Of a stretch of DNA of 64,000 nt, positions 52,417 through 62,475 are shown one piece after another. Numbering within the stretch: position 1 is the first letter of the stretch; the number at the start of each line of letters is the position of its first letter. The DNA is from Pseudomonadota bacterium. Lineage in GTDB: Bacteria; Pseudomonadota; Alphaproteobacteria; Rhizobiales; Xanthobacteraceae. Under the pieces are notes generated by a model. It did no database searches. It had not been told where the DNA came from and was given only the letters and a program-made list of their open reading frames with translations. The position numbers were made by a program, and so were the translations under genes. The stretch is from contig JAEXYA010000055.1 in NCBI GenBank assembly GCA_023451825.1, positions 62,001-126,000 on the forward strand, in the 5' to 3' direction.

Positions 52417-52623
52417 ATGACCGAAATCTCCAACAAGCAATGGTCTGAGCAGCAGGACGAAAAGCTTCGTTCGATGGCGGCTCGCGAAGTGTCTCTAATG
52501 AGAGCGACAGCGGCGATGCGTCGGTCGACCGCTGCGGTAAAGCGGCGCGCTCAGGAATTGGGCCTGACCTTCCGCACGCCCACGCAAGAGCGAGACCGCC
52601 TGCGTGCGGCTATGTCGGCATGA
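52417..52623 (+). CDS. Small putative DNA-binding protein
   Basis: A 68-residue protein: ISNKQWSEQQDEKLRSMAAREVSLMRATAAMRRSTAAVKRRAQELGLTF. A tryptophan followed by an alternating helix pattern and SxxAVKRRAxELG resembles the small SANT/GcrA-like helix-turn-helix proteins frequent in bradyrhizobia. The stop overlaps the next ATG (ATGA). Role unknown. Confidence 0.65.
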   Translation: MTEISNKQWSEQQDEKLRSMAAREVSLMRATAAMRRSTAAVKRRAQELGLTFRTPTQERDRLRAAMSA

Positions 52624-52799
52624 ATTTATCAGAGCAGAAATTAACGCTCTACGCCTTACGCGAGGCGCAGCTGATTGTGGCAGATCCGGACTCCCCAAAG
52701 CATCGCGACCCCATCGAGATCATCGAGGAGCTGCGAACCCGACTAAACAGAAACGACATCGTGGAAGCGATCGAGCGGCTGGAGACAACAACGGATTGA
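52620..52799 (+). CDS. Small hypothetical protein
   Basis: A 59-residue acidic, all-helical protein: LSEQKLTLYALREAQLIVADPDSPKHRDPIEIIEELRTRLNRNDIVEAIERLE. It begins inside the stop of the previous gene (ATGA overlap), which supports real coupled translation. No family recognised. It has no signal or membrane segment. Confidence 0.6.
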   Translation: MNLSEQKLTLYALREAQLIVADPDSPKHRDPIEIIEELRTRLNRNDIVEAIERLETTTD

Positions 52800-52810
52800 A
52801 ACTAGCCTAA

Positions 52811-52945
52811 GTGGACCTCGAGCAGCTCACCCTCCGCAAAATGACATTCGAGGGCATCGAATACGATGACGACTGGCTAGTGATCTGGCGCGGCTTGGCC
52901 GTGGGCCGGATCCTGAAAAGTCCGGGGGCGCCTACGGGAAGTTCT
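52811..52945 (+). pseudogene. 5' fragment of a small gene
   Basis: Starts GTG with DLEQLTLRKMTFEGIEYDDDWLVIWRGLAVGRILKSPGAPTG, a protein-like stretch reminiscent of bradyrhizobial 'WxVxxxGxxIGRI' small proteins. Thereafter the frame (to 53083) looks like antisense of the gene on the minus strand. Probably a truncation caused by a rearrangement near 52945. Confidence 0.4.
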
Positions 52946-53062
52946 ACTGTCATCGAGAGCTTCGGCCTCTTCGATCTTGGCGTCGCGCTCCGGGCCGGGA
53001 TTCATCTTCTCGGCTATCGTCATGTTCTCGCGCGCTTTGCGCCTCTTGGGATCGTCCGCCAT
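52877..53062 (-). CDS. Small hypothetical protein
   Basis: A 61-residue, highly charged protein starting MADDPKRRKARENMTIAEKMNPGPERDAKIEEAEALDDS. AGAGGAC lies 4 nt before the ATG at 53062. The last 20 residues (RRRPRTFQDPAHGQAAPDH) overlap the opposite gene fragment and may be foreign sequence added by the same rearrangement. Function unknown. Confidence 0.5.
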   Translation of the reverse strand: MADDPKRRKARENMTIAEKMNPGPERDAKIEEAEALDDSRTSRRRPRTFQDPAHGQAAPDH

Positions 53063-53207
53063 TCCGTCCTCTCAAACTCCTGAGTTACGGCGTCATTTTG
53101 CATAGGTTTCGGAGAGGATGTTTCCGCAGCAGGCGATTCCCTATCGGATCACGTGCTCACCGCCGCGCACAATTGGCCATCGGTACTCAGGCGAGCCTTG
53201 CAAGAGA

Positions 53208-53558
53208 TCAGCGAGCTTGGTCCAACGCCGCGACGAGGTCGGCTTCTCGATAAGGCTTCGCCAGGAAAATGGCGCCGGCGGGTAGATCGTTCGCGGTTGG
53301 CCGATGTTTTCCACTCGCAATGATGATTCTGATCGGTGGCCATCGGTCCCGGATCAACATGGCAAGGCGAATGCCATTCATCGATCCCGGCATTTCGATA
53401 TCCGTAATAACATAGTCAAAGGAACTCATGGAATTGAGGATCGAGACGGCCTCGTCTGCGTTTCCCGCGAACATGACGGGGTACCCCGCGTCTTGCAGCG
53501 CGTCTTCGATCCACAATCTTATCCAGGCGTCATCTTCGACAACCAGTATTTGAGGCAC
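53208..53558 (-). CDS. Single-domain response regulator
   Basis: CheY-like receiver, 116 residues, GTG start at 53558 behind GGGAG. Acidic pair in VVEDDAW, phosphoacceptor Asp53 in ITDIEMPGSMNG, SGK and FLAKPY. No output domain. It is very similar to the proteins at 36301-36660 and 54116-54460. It likely acts as a phosphate sink or relay for nearby HWE kinases. Confidence 0.9.
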   Translation of the reverse strand: MPQILVVEDDAWIRLWIEDALQDAGYPVMFAGNADEAVSILNSMSSFDYVITDIEMPGSMNGIRLAMLIRDRWPPIRIIIASGKHRPTANDLPAGAIFLAKPYREADLVAALDQAR

Positions 53559-53720
53559 GGCAGCAACTCCCAGTCACTGTAAAATGCCACCAGACGAAGT
53601 CTGTTCCTCAACGAGCAAGGCATCCCTCTTGGCTCTCCGCTCTTGACGGAAACCCATGGTGAAAACATCTAACCACAAATGGCTACCGCGGCGCCGTGTA
53701 GGGTTTAATCGGATTGATCG

Positions 53721-54059
53721 ATGAGTGCTGATTACAAATTGCTGCTGGCACTGAACGATGTTGCGGACATTCTGCCGTTTGTCCCGGCGGCCTTCGTGGA
53801 TGGGACATCGCCAGTTGCTGGACAAGCTGAGGCAAATTCAAAGCGACTTTCAAAAGATCAGCCCGGATTCAGGCAAGTGAGAGGTTGGCTGATCATTGGC
53901 TCCTGCATTTTCCAGAAGCATTGGGTCGTAGCTAACGAGGCCGGGCAGTTGCGCGAGATCACGCCTTCCGCTGATCCACTGCCGTTTGCTCCGCACTATC
54001 CGCGTATAGGCCGGTTCGACGATATGCCTGCCGAGATTTTCTTACTCGACGGCGGCTAA
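53721..54059 (+). CDS. Hypothetical protein
   Basis: A 112-residue ORF. The N-terminal part SADYKLLLALNDVADILPFVPAAFVDGTSPVAGQ looks protein-like. The middle GWLIIGSCIFQKHWVVANEAGQLREITP suggests beta strands. No ribosome site is obvious before the ATG at 53721. No family recognised. Confidence 0.45.
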   Translation: MSADYKLLLALNDVADILPFVPAAFVDGTSPVAGQAEANSKRLSKDQPGFRQVRGWLIIGSCIFQKHWVVANEAGQLREITPSADPLPFAPHYPRIGRFDDMPAEIFLLDGG

Positions 54060-54115
54060 ACGACGAGCGTCCATACGATGATCAGGCAGAAAACCCAAAT
54101 ATCGACACGCCTCGG

Positions 54116-54460
54116 CTACGCTGTCTCGATCAGCTTCAAGACTTCAGAAGCAAGGTAAGGTTTGGCAAGGAAAATGGAATTCTCCGGCAGCTCCTGTCCG
54201 GATGGCCGCCTCTTGCCACTTGCTATGATGATCTTTCTCTGAGGGTTGGTTGTGCGAACAATCTTGGCCAACTCGATACCATCCATCGAACCGGGCATGT
54301 CAATGTCGGTAAAAAGGACGTCAAACTGACTATCCTTCATGATGTTCAGCGCCAAGTCGGCGTTTGCAGCCAAAACGACGCCGTGGCCTGCTTCCGAAAG
54401 CGCGTCTTCCAGAACGAATGCGATAAGGCAATCGTCCTCCACAACCAAAACCTGCGCCAC
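54116..54460 (-). CDS. Single-domain response regulator
   Basis: CheY-like receiver, 114 residues, GTG start at 54460 behind GGGGG. Acidic pair in VVEDDCL, phosphoacceptor Asp52 in FTDIDMPGSMDG, then SGKRRP and FLAKPY. No output domain. It lies 382 nt downstream of the hybrid kinase gene on the same strand, so it may be in its regulon. Third member of the receiver set in this window. Confidence 0.9.
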   Translation of the reverse strand: MAQVLVVEDDCLIAFVLEDALSEAGHGVVLAANADLALNIMKDSQFDVLFTDIDMPGSMDGIELAKIVRTTNPQRKIIIASGKRRPSGQELPENSIFLAKPYLASEVLKLIETA

Positions 54461-54606
54461 GATACCCCCATTCCCCGAACGGATGACAATTCGATGTCAA
54501 AACAAAAGTTCCACGAAGGAGGATAGGCAGCAGGGATTGACGGTCTTTGTGGTTTGCTAAAGGGTGTCGATCCGCGCACTTCGGCGGTGCTGGTCAGAAA
54601 GCAACG

Positions 54607-54819
54607 GTGTTCACAAGGTCCAAAATCAGCCTGTTCGGCTTGTTGGCTACGTCATGTTTGATGAGCGGCTTCGGCTTTTCGCCGTGCATTGATCGGCAGT
54701 CTCTGGTCTCTCACCTGCATCGCGAGTGGAATGCCGATCCTCGAACGACCGGCACCTCAGATCGTGTGACGCCGTCTCCTACTCCTCAACCGACTGTTGC
54801 TCAACGGGGTTTTGCGTAG
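54607..54819 (+). CDS. Possible small exported peptide
   Basis: A 70-residue frame starting at GTG 54607: a basic start and a hydrophobic stretch SLFGLLATSCLMSGFGF with a cysteine that could be a weak lipobox, then a polar, proline-rich tail. No ribosome site. It lies antisense to nothing and between two signalling genes. Weak call. Confidence 0.22.
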   Translation: MFTRSKISLFGLLATSCLMSGFGFSPCIDRQSLVSHLHREWNADPRTTGTSDRVTPSPTPQPTVAQRGFA

Positions 54820-54842
54820 AGAGCCAGACACGCGTGGCCGGT

Positions 54843-57476
54843 TCACAAAGGCAGCTTCGGCGTATCCAAGACCTCACGGACTTTCTCGGCTAATTGATCC
54901 AATCCATAAGGCTTGGCGAGGAAATTGGTGCCGGGATCAAGAACGCCGTTATTGAGAACGGCATTGCGTGAATAGCCGGTCACAAAAAGGACGTGCAACG
55001 ATGGCCGTTTAGCCAGCACAAGATCGGCGAGCTGTTTGCCGTTCATTTCCGGCATCACGACGTCCGTGAGCAGTAGCGTGACAGGCTGATCGCTATCTAA
55101 AATTTCCAGAGCTTCTCGGCCGCTGGATGCCAGCAGAACCGTGTAGCCAAATTCACGAAGCGCTTCGACTGTCAGATTGCGAACGCGATCCTCGTCTTCA
55201 ACAACCAAGATGATCTCGTCGAGATTGCCTGTGCGAAGGCCACCAACGACACGGCGAGGAATAGGCTGTGGCGCAACTCCCCAAAAACGCGGGAGATACA
55301 GTTTCACTGTCGTGCCATAACCAACTTCGGAATAGATCTTTACGTGACCGCCAGACTGGCGAACGAAGCCGAACACCTGACTGAGCCCGAGACCTGTCCC
55401 TTTGCCGACTTCCTTGGTCGTGAAGAATGGATCAAACGCTTTCGCGAGAACATCGTCGTTCATCCCCATCCCGGTATCCGTGATCGAGATCAGGACGTAT
55501 TGGCCGACAGAAATTGACTGCTCCCTCGCATACTCATCGTCCACGGAGGCATTGCTCGTCTCCAGCGTCAGCTTTCCACCGTCCGGCATTGCATCGCGGC
55601 CATTTACGGCGGCGTTGACGATCGTGTTTTCAAGCTGTCCGGGGTCGGCCTTGATATTCCACAAACCGACACCAAGCGCGGTTTCCAATTGAATGTTCTC
55701 GCCGAGCGTCCTCGCCAGAAGCTCGCTCAGGTTCATGACCAGTCGATTGACGTCAATTGCTTCCGGAACGAGTGGTTGCTGACGGGAGAAAGCTAACAGT
55801 CGCTGGGTGAGGTTCGCCGCACGTGTCGCCCCCTCAAGAGCGTTATCGATGTACCTGCTGATATTCGTCTCGCCGCGGGCTAACCGCCTCTGAGCGAAAT
55901 TCAGTCCGCCGATGATGATGGCGAGCATATTATTGAAATCGTGGGCGATGCCACCCGTCAGTTGGCCGATCGCCTCCATTTTCTGGAGCTGACGAATTTG
56001 GGTCTCTGCGTCGGCCTGTTGCCTCGCCAGCGCCTCGACTTGCGACGCGACATTGGAGAGCTGCGCAGCTTGCTGGTCCAGTTGCTGGTTTAGACGCATA
56101 AGCGCTTCGGCACGGTCGACGGAAACCGCAATAAGGCCCGCGACTTCACGCGCAAGCGAGATTTCTGCCTGGGTCCAGTGTCGGACGCTGGCATGATGCA
56201 GGTAGATGCCCGCTGACCAACGACCGCCTTCCATCAGCGGGACGCAAATCCCTGCCAGAACCCCATCCTCGCCATATGGTGCGAGTTTGCCGTCGCTATC
56301 GTGGCGGCTATCACTGAAAACCAAGGTGCGACCGCTTCGTCGCTCCCCCTCGGCGAATTGGCCGTATGCGTCGAGCGGCTGATCGCCGACCAACGGCAGC
56401 ATGCTCCCGTTAGACCAGCAACCGACGTGCTGCAGTCTTTGAGAATTCAACAGCCTGTAGAATCCTGCCCGATGAACCCCCAGCCTTTGACCGAGCGCCT
56501 CCATCGAGAGCCGGATAATCGAGAGCGGATCAGTTACCGCTCTCTGGCGATTGGTCAGCGCAATGACAAAGTCGCGCTCTTCCTTTGCGTTTCTGATTTC
56601 AAGCTCAGTCTGAATGCGTTCGGTAATATCGAAGCTCACGCCAGGAAAACGAATGCATCGCCCCTCAGAGTCTCGGACGCAACGACCCTGGGCCGCGACC
56701 CAACGCACCGTCCCGTCGGATCGCTGAAGTCGATATTCGGACCTGAAGATATCGGATGACTTGATTGCCGTATCGACCTCCGCAAGCACGCGCGGCCGAT
56801 CATCCGGATGTATTCCACTGAAGAACTCGGCGATTGGCGCCCCCGCAGCGGCTCGACTGGCATCAACGCCATAAAGCGCGGCAAAACGACTGTCTGCACG
56901 GACGATATCGTTTTCGACGTCCCAATCCCATGCGCCGATCGAATTGCCTGCAGAAAGCGCAAGTTGGAGCCGCTCGTCGGCGGCATCGCGGTCGCGCAGC
57001 GCAACGACCCCTGCGGTCGTTTCGTCGGTCACGCATAACATGCCGCACGGCTGGCCATCGTCGTCGAAGACCGGCGAATAGCTAAAGGTCCAGTAGCTCT
57101 CTTCGGGAACGCCTTCACGACTGAGGTCGAGCCTCATATTCACAACGCGCGTATGACCGCCCGCAAGTGCTTCATCGACGAGCGGCTCGATATCGGACCA
57201 GAGGCTCGACCACAGTTCCGGGAACGGCTTTCCCAGCGCCGTCGCCTCCCGGTATCCGAGAAGCGGTCGGTAGGCGTCGTTGTAGAAAGATATGAGGTCT
57301 GGCCCCCACGCAACGTACATCGGCGTCGGACATGCCAGCATCGTCGCCAACGTGTTCCGCAGCGATATCGGCCATTGCTCAATCGGGCCGAGTGAAGTCG
57401 CTCCCCAGTTGAAGGCGGCAATATCAGCCGCCAATTGGCTTTTACTGTTACGGAGAAATGCAGGCAGATTGTTCAC
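54843..57476 (-). CDS. Hybrid histidine kinase (PAS-PAS-GAF-HisKA-HATPase-REC)
   Basis: An 877-residue cytoplasmic sensor kinase. Two PAS domains come first (about 40-165 and 170-300; WNWD-like [24 protein letters not shown]), then a GAF domain (about 310-460), then a coiled coil [30 protein letters not shown]. The kinase H-box is [14 protein letters not shown], with the ATP-binding boxes DTGMGM and [15 protein letters not shown]-terminal receiver ([28 protein letters not shown]) completes it. It starts at GTG 57476, 54 nt after the bacteriophytochrome stop, suggesting one operon. Signal unknown; no membrane spans. Confidence 0.9.
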   Translation of the reverse strand: MNNLPAFLRNSKSQLAADIAAFNWGATSLGPIEQWPISLRNTLATMLACPTPMYVAWGPDLISFYNDAYRPLLGYREATALGKPFPELWSSLWSDIEPLVDEALAGGHTRVVNMRLDLSREGVPEESYWTFSYSPVFDDDGQPCGMLCVTDETTAGVVALRDRDAADERLQLALSAGNSIGAWDWDVENDIVRADSRFAALYGVDASRAAAGAPIAEFFSGIHPDDRPRVLAEVDTAIKSSDIFRSEYRLQRSDGTVRWVAAQGRCVRDSEGRCIRFPGVSFDITERIQTELEIRNAKEERDFVIALTNRQRAVTDPLSIIRLSMEALGQRLGVHRAGFYRLLNSQRLQHVGCWSNGSMLPLVGDQPLDAYGQFAEGERRSGRTLVFSDSRHDSDGKLAPYGEDGVLAGICVPLMEGGRWSAGIYLHHASVRHWTQAEISLAREVAGLIAVSVDRAEALMRLNQQLDQQAAQLSNVASQVEALARQQADAETQIRQLQKMEAIGQLTGGIAHDFNNMLAIIIGGLNFAQRRLARGETNISRYIDNALEGATRAANLTQRLLAFSRQQPLVPEAIDVNRLVMNLSELLARTLGENIQLETALGVGLWNIKADPGQLENTIVNAAVNGRDAMPDGGKLTLETSNASVDDEYAREQSISVGQYVLISITDTGMGMNDDVLAKAFDPFFTTKEVGKGTGLGLSQVFGFVRQSGGHVKIYSEVGYGTTVKLYLPRFWGVAPQPIPRRVVGGLRTGNLDEIILVVEDEDRVRNLTVEALREFGYTVLLASSGREALEILDSDQPVTLLLTDVVMPEMNGKQLADLVLAKRPSLHVLFVTGYSRNAVLNNGVLDPGTNFLAKPYGLDQLAEKVREVLDTPKLPL

Positions 57477-57530
57477 GTGATTGCCGGGTTGGATGTACGA
57501 ACGATGGACGAATTAGCCAGCTTTTTGATC

Positions 57531-60125
57531 CTAACTGTCATCCGCACCGAACAACGTCGCAAAGGCGCGAGCGAGGTTTTCGACCGTGTAAGGCTTTTGC
57601 ACCACTTTGCGCGCACGGTGATCGGCTGGCATTCGGGCTTGCTCGCCGTACCCGCTCGCGAAGAAAAACGGAACGCCAAGCTCGGCCAGACGGTCGGCGA
57701 CCGGAAATGAATTGGCGTCGCCGAGGTTGATGTCTAGAACCGCGACCGACGGCCTCTCCCGGTCGATCGCATCGAGCGCGCCCTGCACGGTGGCATAGGT
57801 TTGCACTTCCCGCGCCCCCAGTTGCGCGGCAATGTCCTCGACGTCGAGTGCGATGATCAAGCTGTCTTCGACCAGGAGCAGGGTCTTGTCGATCAGAACG
57901 CCGGGCGGTGGCAGCTTCCTGTGAAGTCCGCGGTTATCGTGTGTCTTGCCCCAGAGGTTCAGCTTGGGCCCTGCACTATTCTTGGCATCTACGACATGCC
58001 GCGCCGGGATGACAAACTCGAACTTGGCGCCGTCGGAATCGTATGACGCTTTTGCCGCGCCTCCCAAATCGTATGGCACCGAGCGCTCGACGATCGTGGT
58101 GCCGAAACCCTTTCGGGTCGGTGGCTTCACTGGCGGCCCTTTAACGTCCTGCCAGGTCAACACAAGATCGCGGGTATTGGACCGATGCCATTCGATCTGC
58201 ACCTCGCCATTCGGCGTGGAGAGGCTTCCGTATTTGATGGAATTCGTCACAAGTTCATGGAGAACCAGTGCCAATGTCGAATACGCGGCCGGATTGAGCA
58301 AAACCGCGGGGCCATGCGCACGGATTGAGGACGGCCTGTTGGCGAATGCCGCCGCCTCCGCCGCAATCAGCGCTTCCAACGGCGCGGGTCCCCAGTGGTC
58401 GTCAGTGATCTGATTGTGCGCGCGGGCTAATGCGTGAATGCGGCCATCGACGACCTTCACGAATTCTTTCACACCCGGCTCTTCAGGCTGCGATTGCCTT
58501 ATCAGACCCCGGATCACGCCCAGGATGTTGCGGACGCGATGATTGAGCTCTGCAATCAGAACTTCCTGTCGCGCACTGGCTTGATGCCGCTCGGCTGCGG
58601 CTTCGTCCGCGAGGCGCAGCACGACTTCGATGAGGGTCGCGCGCAATGTCTCGGCCACGCGCAACTGCGGCACCGTAAACGGCTCTGACCGCCCCTGAAC
58701 GAGCTCCTTCCATTCCTCGAAGCTTTCTCGCGGCGTGAGACGGGGGCCATTCGGACCGTATTCGACGGGCTTGTGCGGATCGCCAGCCCACCGGACCGAC
58801 TTGACCAGTTCGGATCTGAACAAGACCACATAGTCTCGTGGGGACCGTGAAATCGGAATTGCGAGAAGACCTGCGGCCTGTGAGGCGTACTCGTCAGCGC
58901 CAGGGACGATGGAAGCAATATGGTCGGTGGCGAAGATCTTCCCGGCTGCCATGCCGTTCAACGCACGAATGATGCGCCGAAACGCTTCGGTCGGGGGTGT
59001 GACGCCGCTGAATGCATAATTGCCATTAAGCCAGACACCGACGCCGTCGGCAGGAATGGCGTGGGTCAGGATATCGGCAAGCCAATCAGGATCTTTGAGA
59101 AGCGTCTCGTCTGACGCGACGGCGCTGAGGAGCTGGTCGGAAATATCGCGTGCCCGCGCCTCGTATTGAATCGCGGCCTGCCGCTCGCGGCTTTCGAGTT
59201 GAAGCGAAAACATTTGCGTGAAAAGCTGGGCGACCGACCTTTTCTGCAACGGCGGGCAAAAGGCCGAATAGTGATGGCAAGCAATCAGCCCCCAGAGCTC
59301 GCCTTCTACGACAATGGAAATCGACAGAGAGGCGCCTACGCCCATATTCTTCAGGTATTCGATGTGGATCGGAGATACCGATCTGAGCACGGACATCGAA
59401 AGATCGAGTGGCCGACCATCTTCGTCCCGTTCCGGAAGAACCGGGATGGCCTTGGCATTCACATCCGAGATGACGCGCAACAGATTACGCTTGTAAAGAG
59501 CTCGCGCCTGAACGGGAATGTCGCTGGCCGGATACCGGAGACCCTTGAAGGTGCCGATACCGCCTCGCGCCGCTTCGCCGACGACCTCCCCTGAGCCACC
59601 GCGGTCAAATTTGTAAATCATCACTCGGTCGTAACCGAGGTAGCCCCTCACCTGTCTCGCGGCTTCGCGATAAAGAGCTGTGATGTCCGGCGTGTTGTCG
59701 AGGCGGGCGACCATCGACGTCACCATGGACGTTGTGTCACCCGCTGGCCCCTCGGAAGGCTGAGCTTCGATGACGATCTGACCGAACGACATGTGGAGGG
59801 AGATATCGAAGGCGGGAGCGCCCTTTACGATGGAGCAGTGAAATAGTCGCTCCACGGCATCCGGTCCGCGCAGCGCCGTCATTCGGTTGCGCAGGTCATG
59901 GATCAGCGATGCGGGAAAAATATCGGCAAGCGGTCTGCCGATCAGCTCTGCATGATCGTGCCAGATAAATTCGGCAACGTTGGCGGATGCCCGAGCAATG
60001 ATCCAATCATTGGATGCCGCAAGCAGAAAGCCGATTGGCTGAATGGCCCCCAGTAAGTGGATCGGTTCTTTGTCGCAGTTGGTGAGATCCACCTGAGAAA
60101 TGACTTGGCTCAACGATATGTCCAA
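57531..60125 (-). CDS. bphP: Bacteriophytochrome HWE histidine kinase with receiver domain
   Basis: Red/far-red photoreceptor kinase, 864 residues. The N-terminal PAS carries the biliverdin-binding Cys17 in TNCDKEPIHLLGAIQPIGFLL. The GAF domain has the phytochrome PASDIPVQARALY motif and the pocket histidines in IACHHYSAFCP. A PHY domain follows to about residue 500. The kinase is HWE type (AELNHRVRNILGVIRGLI, then VLHELVTNSIKYGSLS). A C-terminal receiver reads LLVEDSLIIALDVEDIAA, AVLDINLGD and VQKPYTVENLA. The start is a TTG at 60125 without a good ribosome site. Kinase-receiver fusion of this kind is common in this order. Confidence 0.93.
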   Translation of the reverse strand: MDISLSQVISQVDLTNCDKEPIHLLGAIQPIGFLLAASNDWIIARASANVAEFIWHDHAELIGRPLADIFPASLIHDLRNRMTALRGPDAVERLFHCSIVKGAPAFDISLHMSFGQIVIEAQPSEGPAGDTTSMVTSMVARLDNTPDITALYREAARQVRGYLGYDRVMIYKFDRGGSGEVVGEAARGGIGTFKGLRYPASDIPVQARALYKRNLLRVISDVNAKAIPVLPERDEDGRPLDLSMSVLRSVSPIHIEYLKNMGVGASLSISIVVEGELWGLIACHHYSAFCPPLQKRSVAQLFTQMFSLQLESRERQAAIQYEARARDISDQLLSAVASDETLLKDPDWLADILTHAIPADGVGVWLNGNYAFSGVTPPTEAFRRIIRALNGMAAGKIFATDHIASIVPGADEYASQAAGLLAIPISRSPRDYVVLFRSELVKSVRWAGDPHKPVEYGPNGPRLTPRESFEEWKELVQGRSEPFTVPQLRVAETLRATLIEVVLRLADEAAAERHQASARQEVLIAELNHRVRNILGVIRGLIRQSQPEEPGVKEFVKVVDGRIHALARAHNQITDDHWGPAPLEALIAAEAAAFANRPSSIRAHGPAVLLNPAAYSTLALVLHELVTNSIKYGSLSTPNGEVQIEWHRSNTRDLVLTWQDVKGPPVKPPTRKGFGTTIVERSVPYDLGGAAKASYDSDGAKFEFVIPARHVVDAKNSAGPKLNLWGKTHDNRGLHRKLPPPGVLIDKTLLLVEDSLIIALDVEDIAAQLGAREVQTYATVQGALDAIDRERPSVAVLDINLGDANSFPVADRLAELGVPFFFASGYGEQARMPADHRARKVVQKPYTVENLARAFATLFGADDS

Positions 60126-60429
60126 ATTTGAGAAGGCGCTGCCGCTTTAGCGCATGAAAGCTAAACCGGCACGTTTCCTGAGGGTTCCATGCACGAAAAG
60201 GCGCGTAGCCGGAATATGCGGAGTTTGGAGCTACGAAAAAGAATGCCCGCGTTTTCTGAAACATGCCGCCAGCGAGTATCTGCGTACCTCTCAACCTCGA
60301 TCCCGTCATGCTCGATCGCCCGATAAGAACGACGACGTGCGATAATGCCGCGAATGCTGCGCTGGTTAGTCCGGAACGCTCGCTGCTTTTGGCGGTTCAG
60401 AATGACCGCACAACAAGGACAAAAGTACC
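60126..60429. promoter_or_regulatory. Divergent intergenic region upstream of bphP
   Basis: About 300 bp with no supported ORF. It must contain the bphP promoter on the minus strand and that of the small membrane protein gene on the plus strand. Confidence 0.35.
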
Positions 60430-60591
60430 ATGGCATCCGAAGAATCTCCCCTCGTTGCATCGCACGAAACACCTGCAACGGATCGAACTCCGGGCCCGGC
60501 GAAGGCGCTGTCGATTGGCTTGGTCGTCTGGATCATCGCCGGTGGCCTTGCCGTTCTCGGCGTTTTCTCTTTCCTGCAGGGTCATGGCTGA
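60430..60591 (+). CDS. Small single-span membrane protein
   Basis: A 53-residue protein: polar N-terminus ASEESPLVASHETPATDRTPGP, then a clear membrane span ALSIGLVVWIIAGGLAVLGVFSFL and a short tail. The composition and layout are convincing although the ribosome site is weak. It lies between the two photoreceptor kinase genes. Function unknown. Confidence 0.55.
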   Translation: MASEESPLVASHETPATDRTPGPAKALSIGLVVWIIAGGLAVLGVFSFLQGHG

Positions 60592-60710
60592 CCTCTAAGC
60601 AAAGCGTCCGGATTGCGACGGATCGGGATGGAAAAAGCTCGATCCGTCGGCCTGAAGTGTGTCAATAGACGGGACGAGCGGTTCGGCGGTGGTCGGCCTT
60701 TTCCCGGAAA

Positions 60711-62222
60711 ATGAAATTGACCAATCAGCGTGAGCACGACCGACTTGTTTCCGAGCTTTCTCGGCTCGGTCGAACCACTGACCCCTTCGCGGCCGCCGTT
60801 CGGGCGACCCGCATGCCAATGCTGATTACCGACCCTCATCAGCCAGACAATCCAATCGTCTTCGTGAATGATGCGTTCACGAGGCTTACAGGCTACTCGC
60901 GCGAAGAAATTCTTGGTCGTAACTGCAGATTTCTGCAGGGGCCTGAGACAAAACCAGCGCTTGTCGGACAGATACGGTCGGCGATCGATCGCCGCGTGCC
61001 GATCGAGATCGAGCTTCTCAATCATAAGAAGAGCGGTGAGATTTTCTACAATCGTCTGCTCATCTCACCGGTATTCGACGAAGAAGGACAGCTCACTTAC
61101 TTTTTTGCATCGCAGTTCGATGTCACGCTCGAACGGGATCGCTTCGTTCGTGTTCAGCAGGACCGCGACGCGCTCGAAGACGAGATCGAACGCCGGAATG
61201 AAGACCTTCGCCGCCTTGAAGCCAAGATGGAGTTCATGCTCAAGGCGGGCCGCTTTGGAACGTGGACGCTGGACATCGCTGACCGTCGGCTCGTGGCGTC
61301 CGATATCTGTAAGGAGAATTTTGGGCGCAATCTGACGGATCCGTTCTCCTATCAAGAATTGCTGGACGCGATCTTGCCAGAGGACCGACCGCGGATGGAA
61401 GCTACCGTTGCGGAATCGATCGACAAGGGCATCGACTACGACATCGAGTATCGCGTAGTCACGCAGTCCCGCGAAATCAGATGGGTCCAAGTTCGCGGAC
61501 AGCCCTTCTATCGCGCCGATGGGACGCCCCTGAATATGGCTGGCGTTTCGATCGACATCACTGCCAGGAAACGGGGCGAAGAGCACCGCGCGCTTCTGGC
61601 CGGAGAATTGAACCATCGCGTCAAGAACTCGATGGCAACAATGCAGTCGATTGCCTATCAGACGCTTCGTTCGGCGAGTTCTCTCGAAGAAGCGCGGAAG
61701 AGTCTGGAATCCCGGCTGCAGTCTCTGGCCGCGGCGCATGACGTTCTCACCCGCGAGGCCTGGGAGGGGGCGACGATGTCGGAAGTCGTCGATAACGCCC
61801 TGCTTCCGTTCCGAACCAAGAGCGGCTCACTCATCAGCACGGGCGGGCCGGATCTTCGCTTGAGCCCTCGCGCGTCCCTCGCCTTTGCGATGGCATTGCA
61901 TGAGCTGGCCACCAACGCAGCAAAATATGGCGCGCTGTCTGCTGACATCGGCCGGGTGATCGTAAATTGGGAAATCGTGACCGGGAAAGATGCGGATCAG
62001 GTCGAGTTGCGGTGGGAAGAGATCGGCGGTCCTCCCGTCAAGCCACCTACCCGCACCGGCTTCGGCAGTAAAATGATCGAGCGTATGCTCAGTGCCGAGA
62101 TCGGCGGTAAGGCAAAAATCGACTATCGCCCACGAGGTGTTGTCTGCACCATCAAAACCCCGCTCGATAATCTGCGATCAGACGCCAATGAAATGCTCGC
62201 CGTGAATCCTGCGCGGACATAG
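60711..62222 (+). CDS. LOV-PAS HWE histidine kinase (blue-light receptor)
   Basis: A 503-residue sensor kinase. The LOV domain (about 30-150) has the flavin-binding [12 protein letters not shown] motif with the reactive cysteine, preceded by [23 protein letters not shown] helical linker follows, then a second PAS (about 170-295). The HWE kinase domain has [20 protein letters not shown] and [18 protein letters not shown], with the terminal box [11 protein letters not shown]. It lacks its own receiver, so it must pass phosphate to a separate one; several single-domain receivers are encoded nearby. The ATG at 60711 begins [10 protein letters not shown]. Confidence 0.93.
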   Translation: MKLTNQREHDRLVSELSRLGRTTDPFAAAVRATRMPMLITDPHQPDNPIVFVNDAFTRLTGYSREEILGRNCRFLQGPETKPALVGQIRSAIDRRVPIEIELLNHKKSGEIFYNRLLISPVFDEEGQLTYFFASQFDVTLERDRFVRVQQDRDALEDEIERRNEDLRRLEAKMEFMLKAGRFGTWTLDIADRRLVASDICKENFGRNLTDPFSYQELLDAILPEDRPRMEATVAESIDKGIDYDIEYRVVTQSREIRWVQVRGQPFYRADGTPLNMAGVSIDITARKRGEEHRALLAGELNHRVKNSMATMQSIAYQTLRSASSLEEARKSLESRLQSLAAAHDVLTREAWEGATMSEVVDNALLPFRTKSGSLISTGGPDLRLSPRASLAFAMALHELATNAAKYGALSADIGRVIVNWEIVTGKDADQVELRWEEIGGPPVKPPTRTGFGSKMIERMLSAEIGGKAKIDYRPRGVVCTIKTPLDNLRSDANEMLAVNPART

Positions 62223-62475
62223 TTGCCGATCAGCTCTCTACCGTCTTCGATCTTTGTCATTAGCTCCTCCTGCGTGGCCGGCGGTCCGGCCGATGGGACG
62301 AACCCGGACCACCCGATGGCGGCAAGGATTTAGGGCAATGCGCTCCGCGCAGAAATTACATCCGAGATCGGAGAAAGGTCCGCAGCAGCGAGCGAAAGTG
62401 CGTCGAATCTCGGAAACAGCAAGCAAAAGGCCGTAGCTCTCGCTACGGCCTTTGCCGTCCTCAGAAAATGCTTAC
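62223..62475 (-). terminator. Strong hairpin terminator (62426-62453) in convergent gap
   Basis: AAAGGCCGTAGC (62426-62437) and its exact complement (62442-62453) form a 12-bp stem with a TCTC loop, followed on the minus strand by TTTTG. It lies directly after the stop of the PRC-barrel gene at 62476 and terminates it; the LOV kinase gene converges on it. The rest of the gap shows no gene. Confidence 0.8.
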
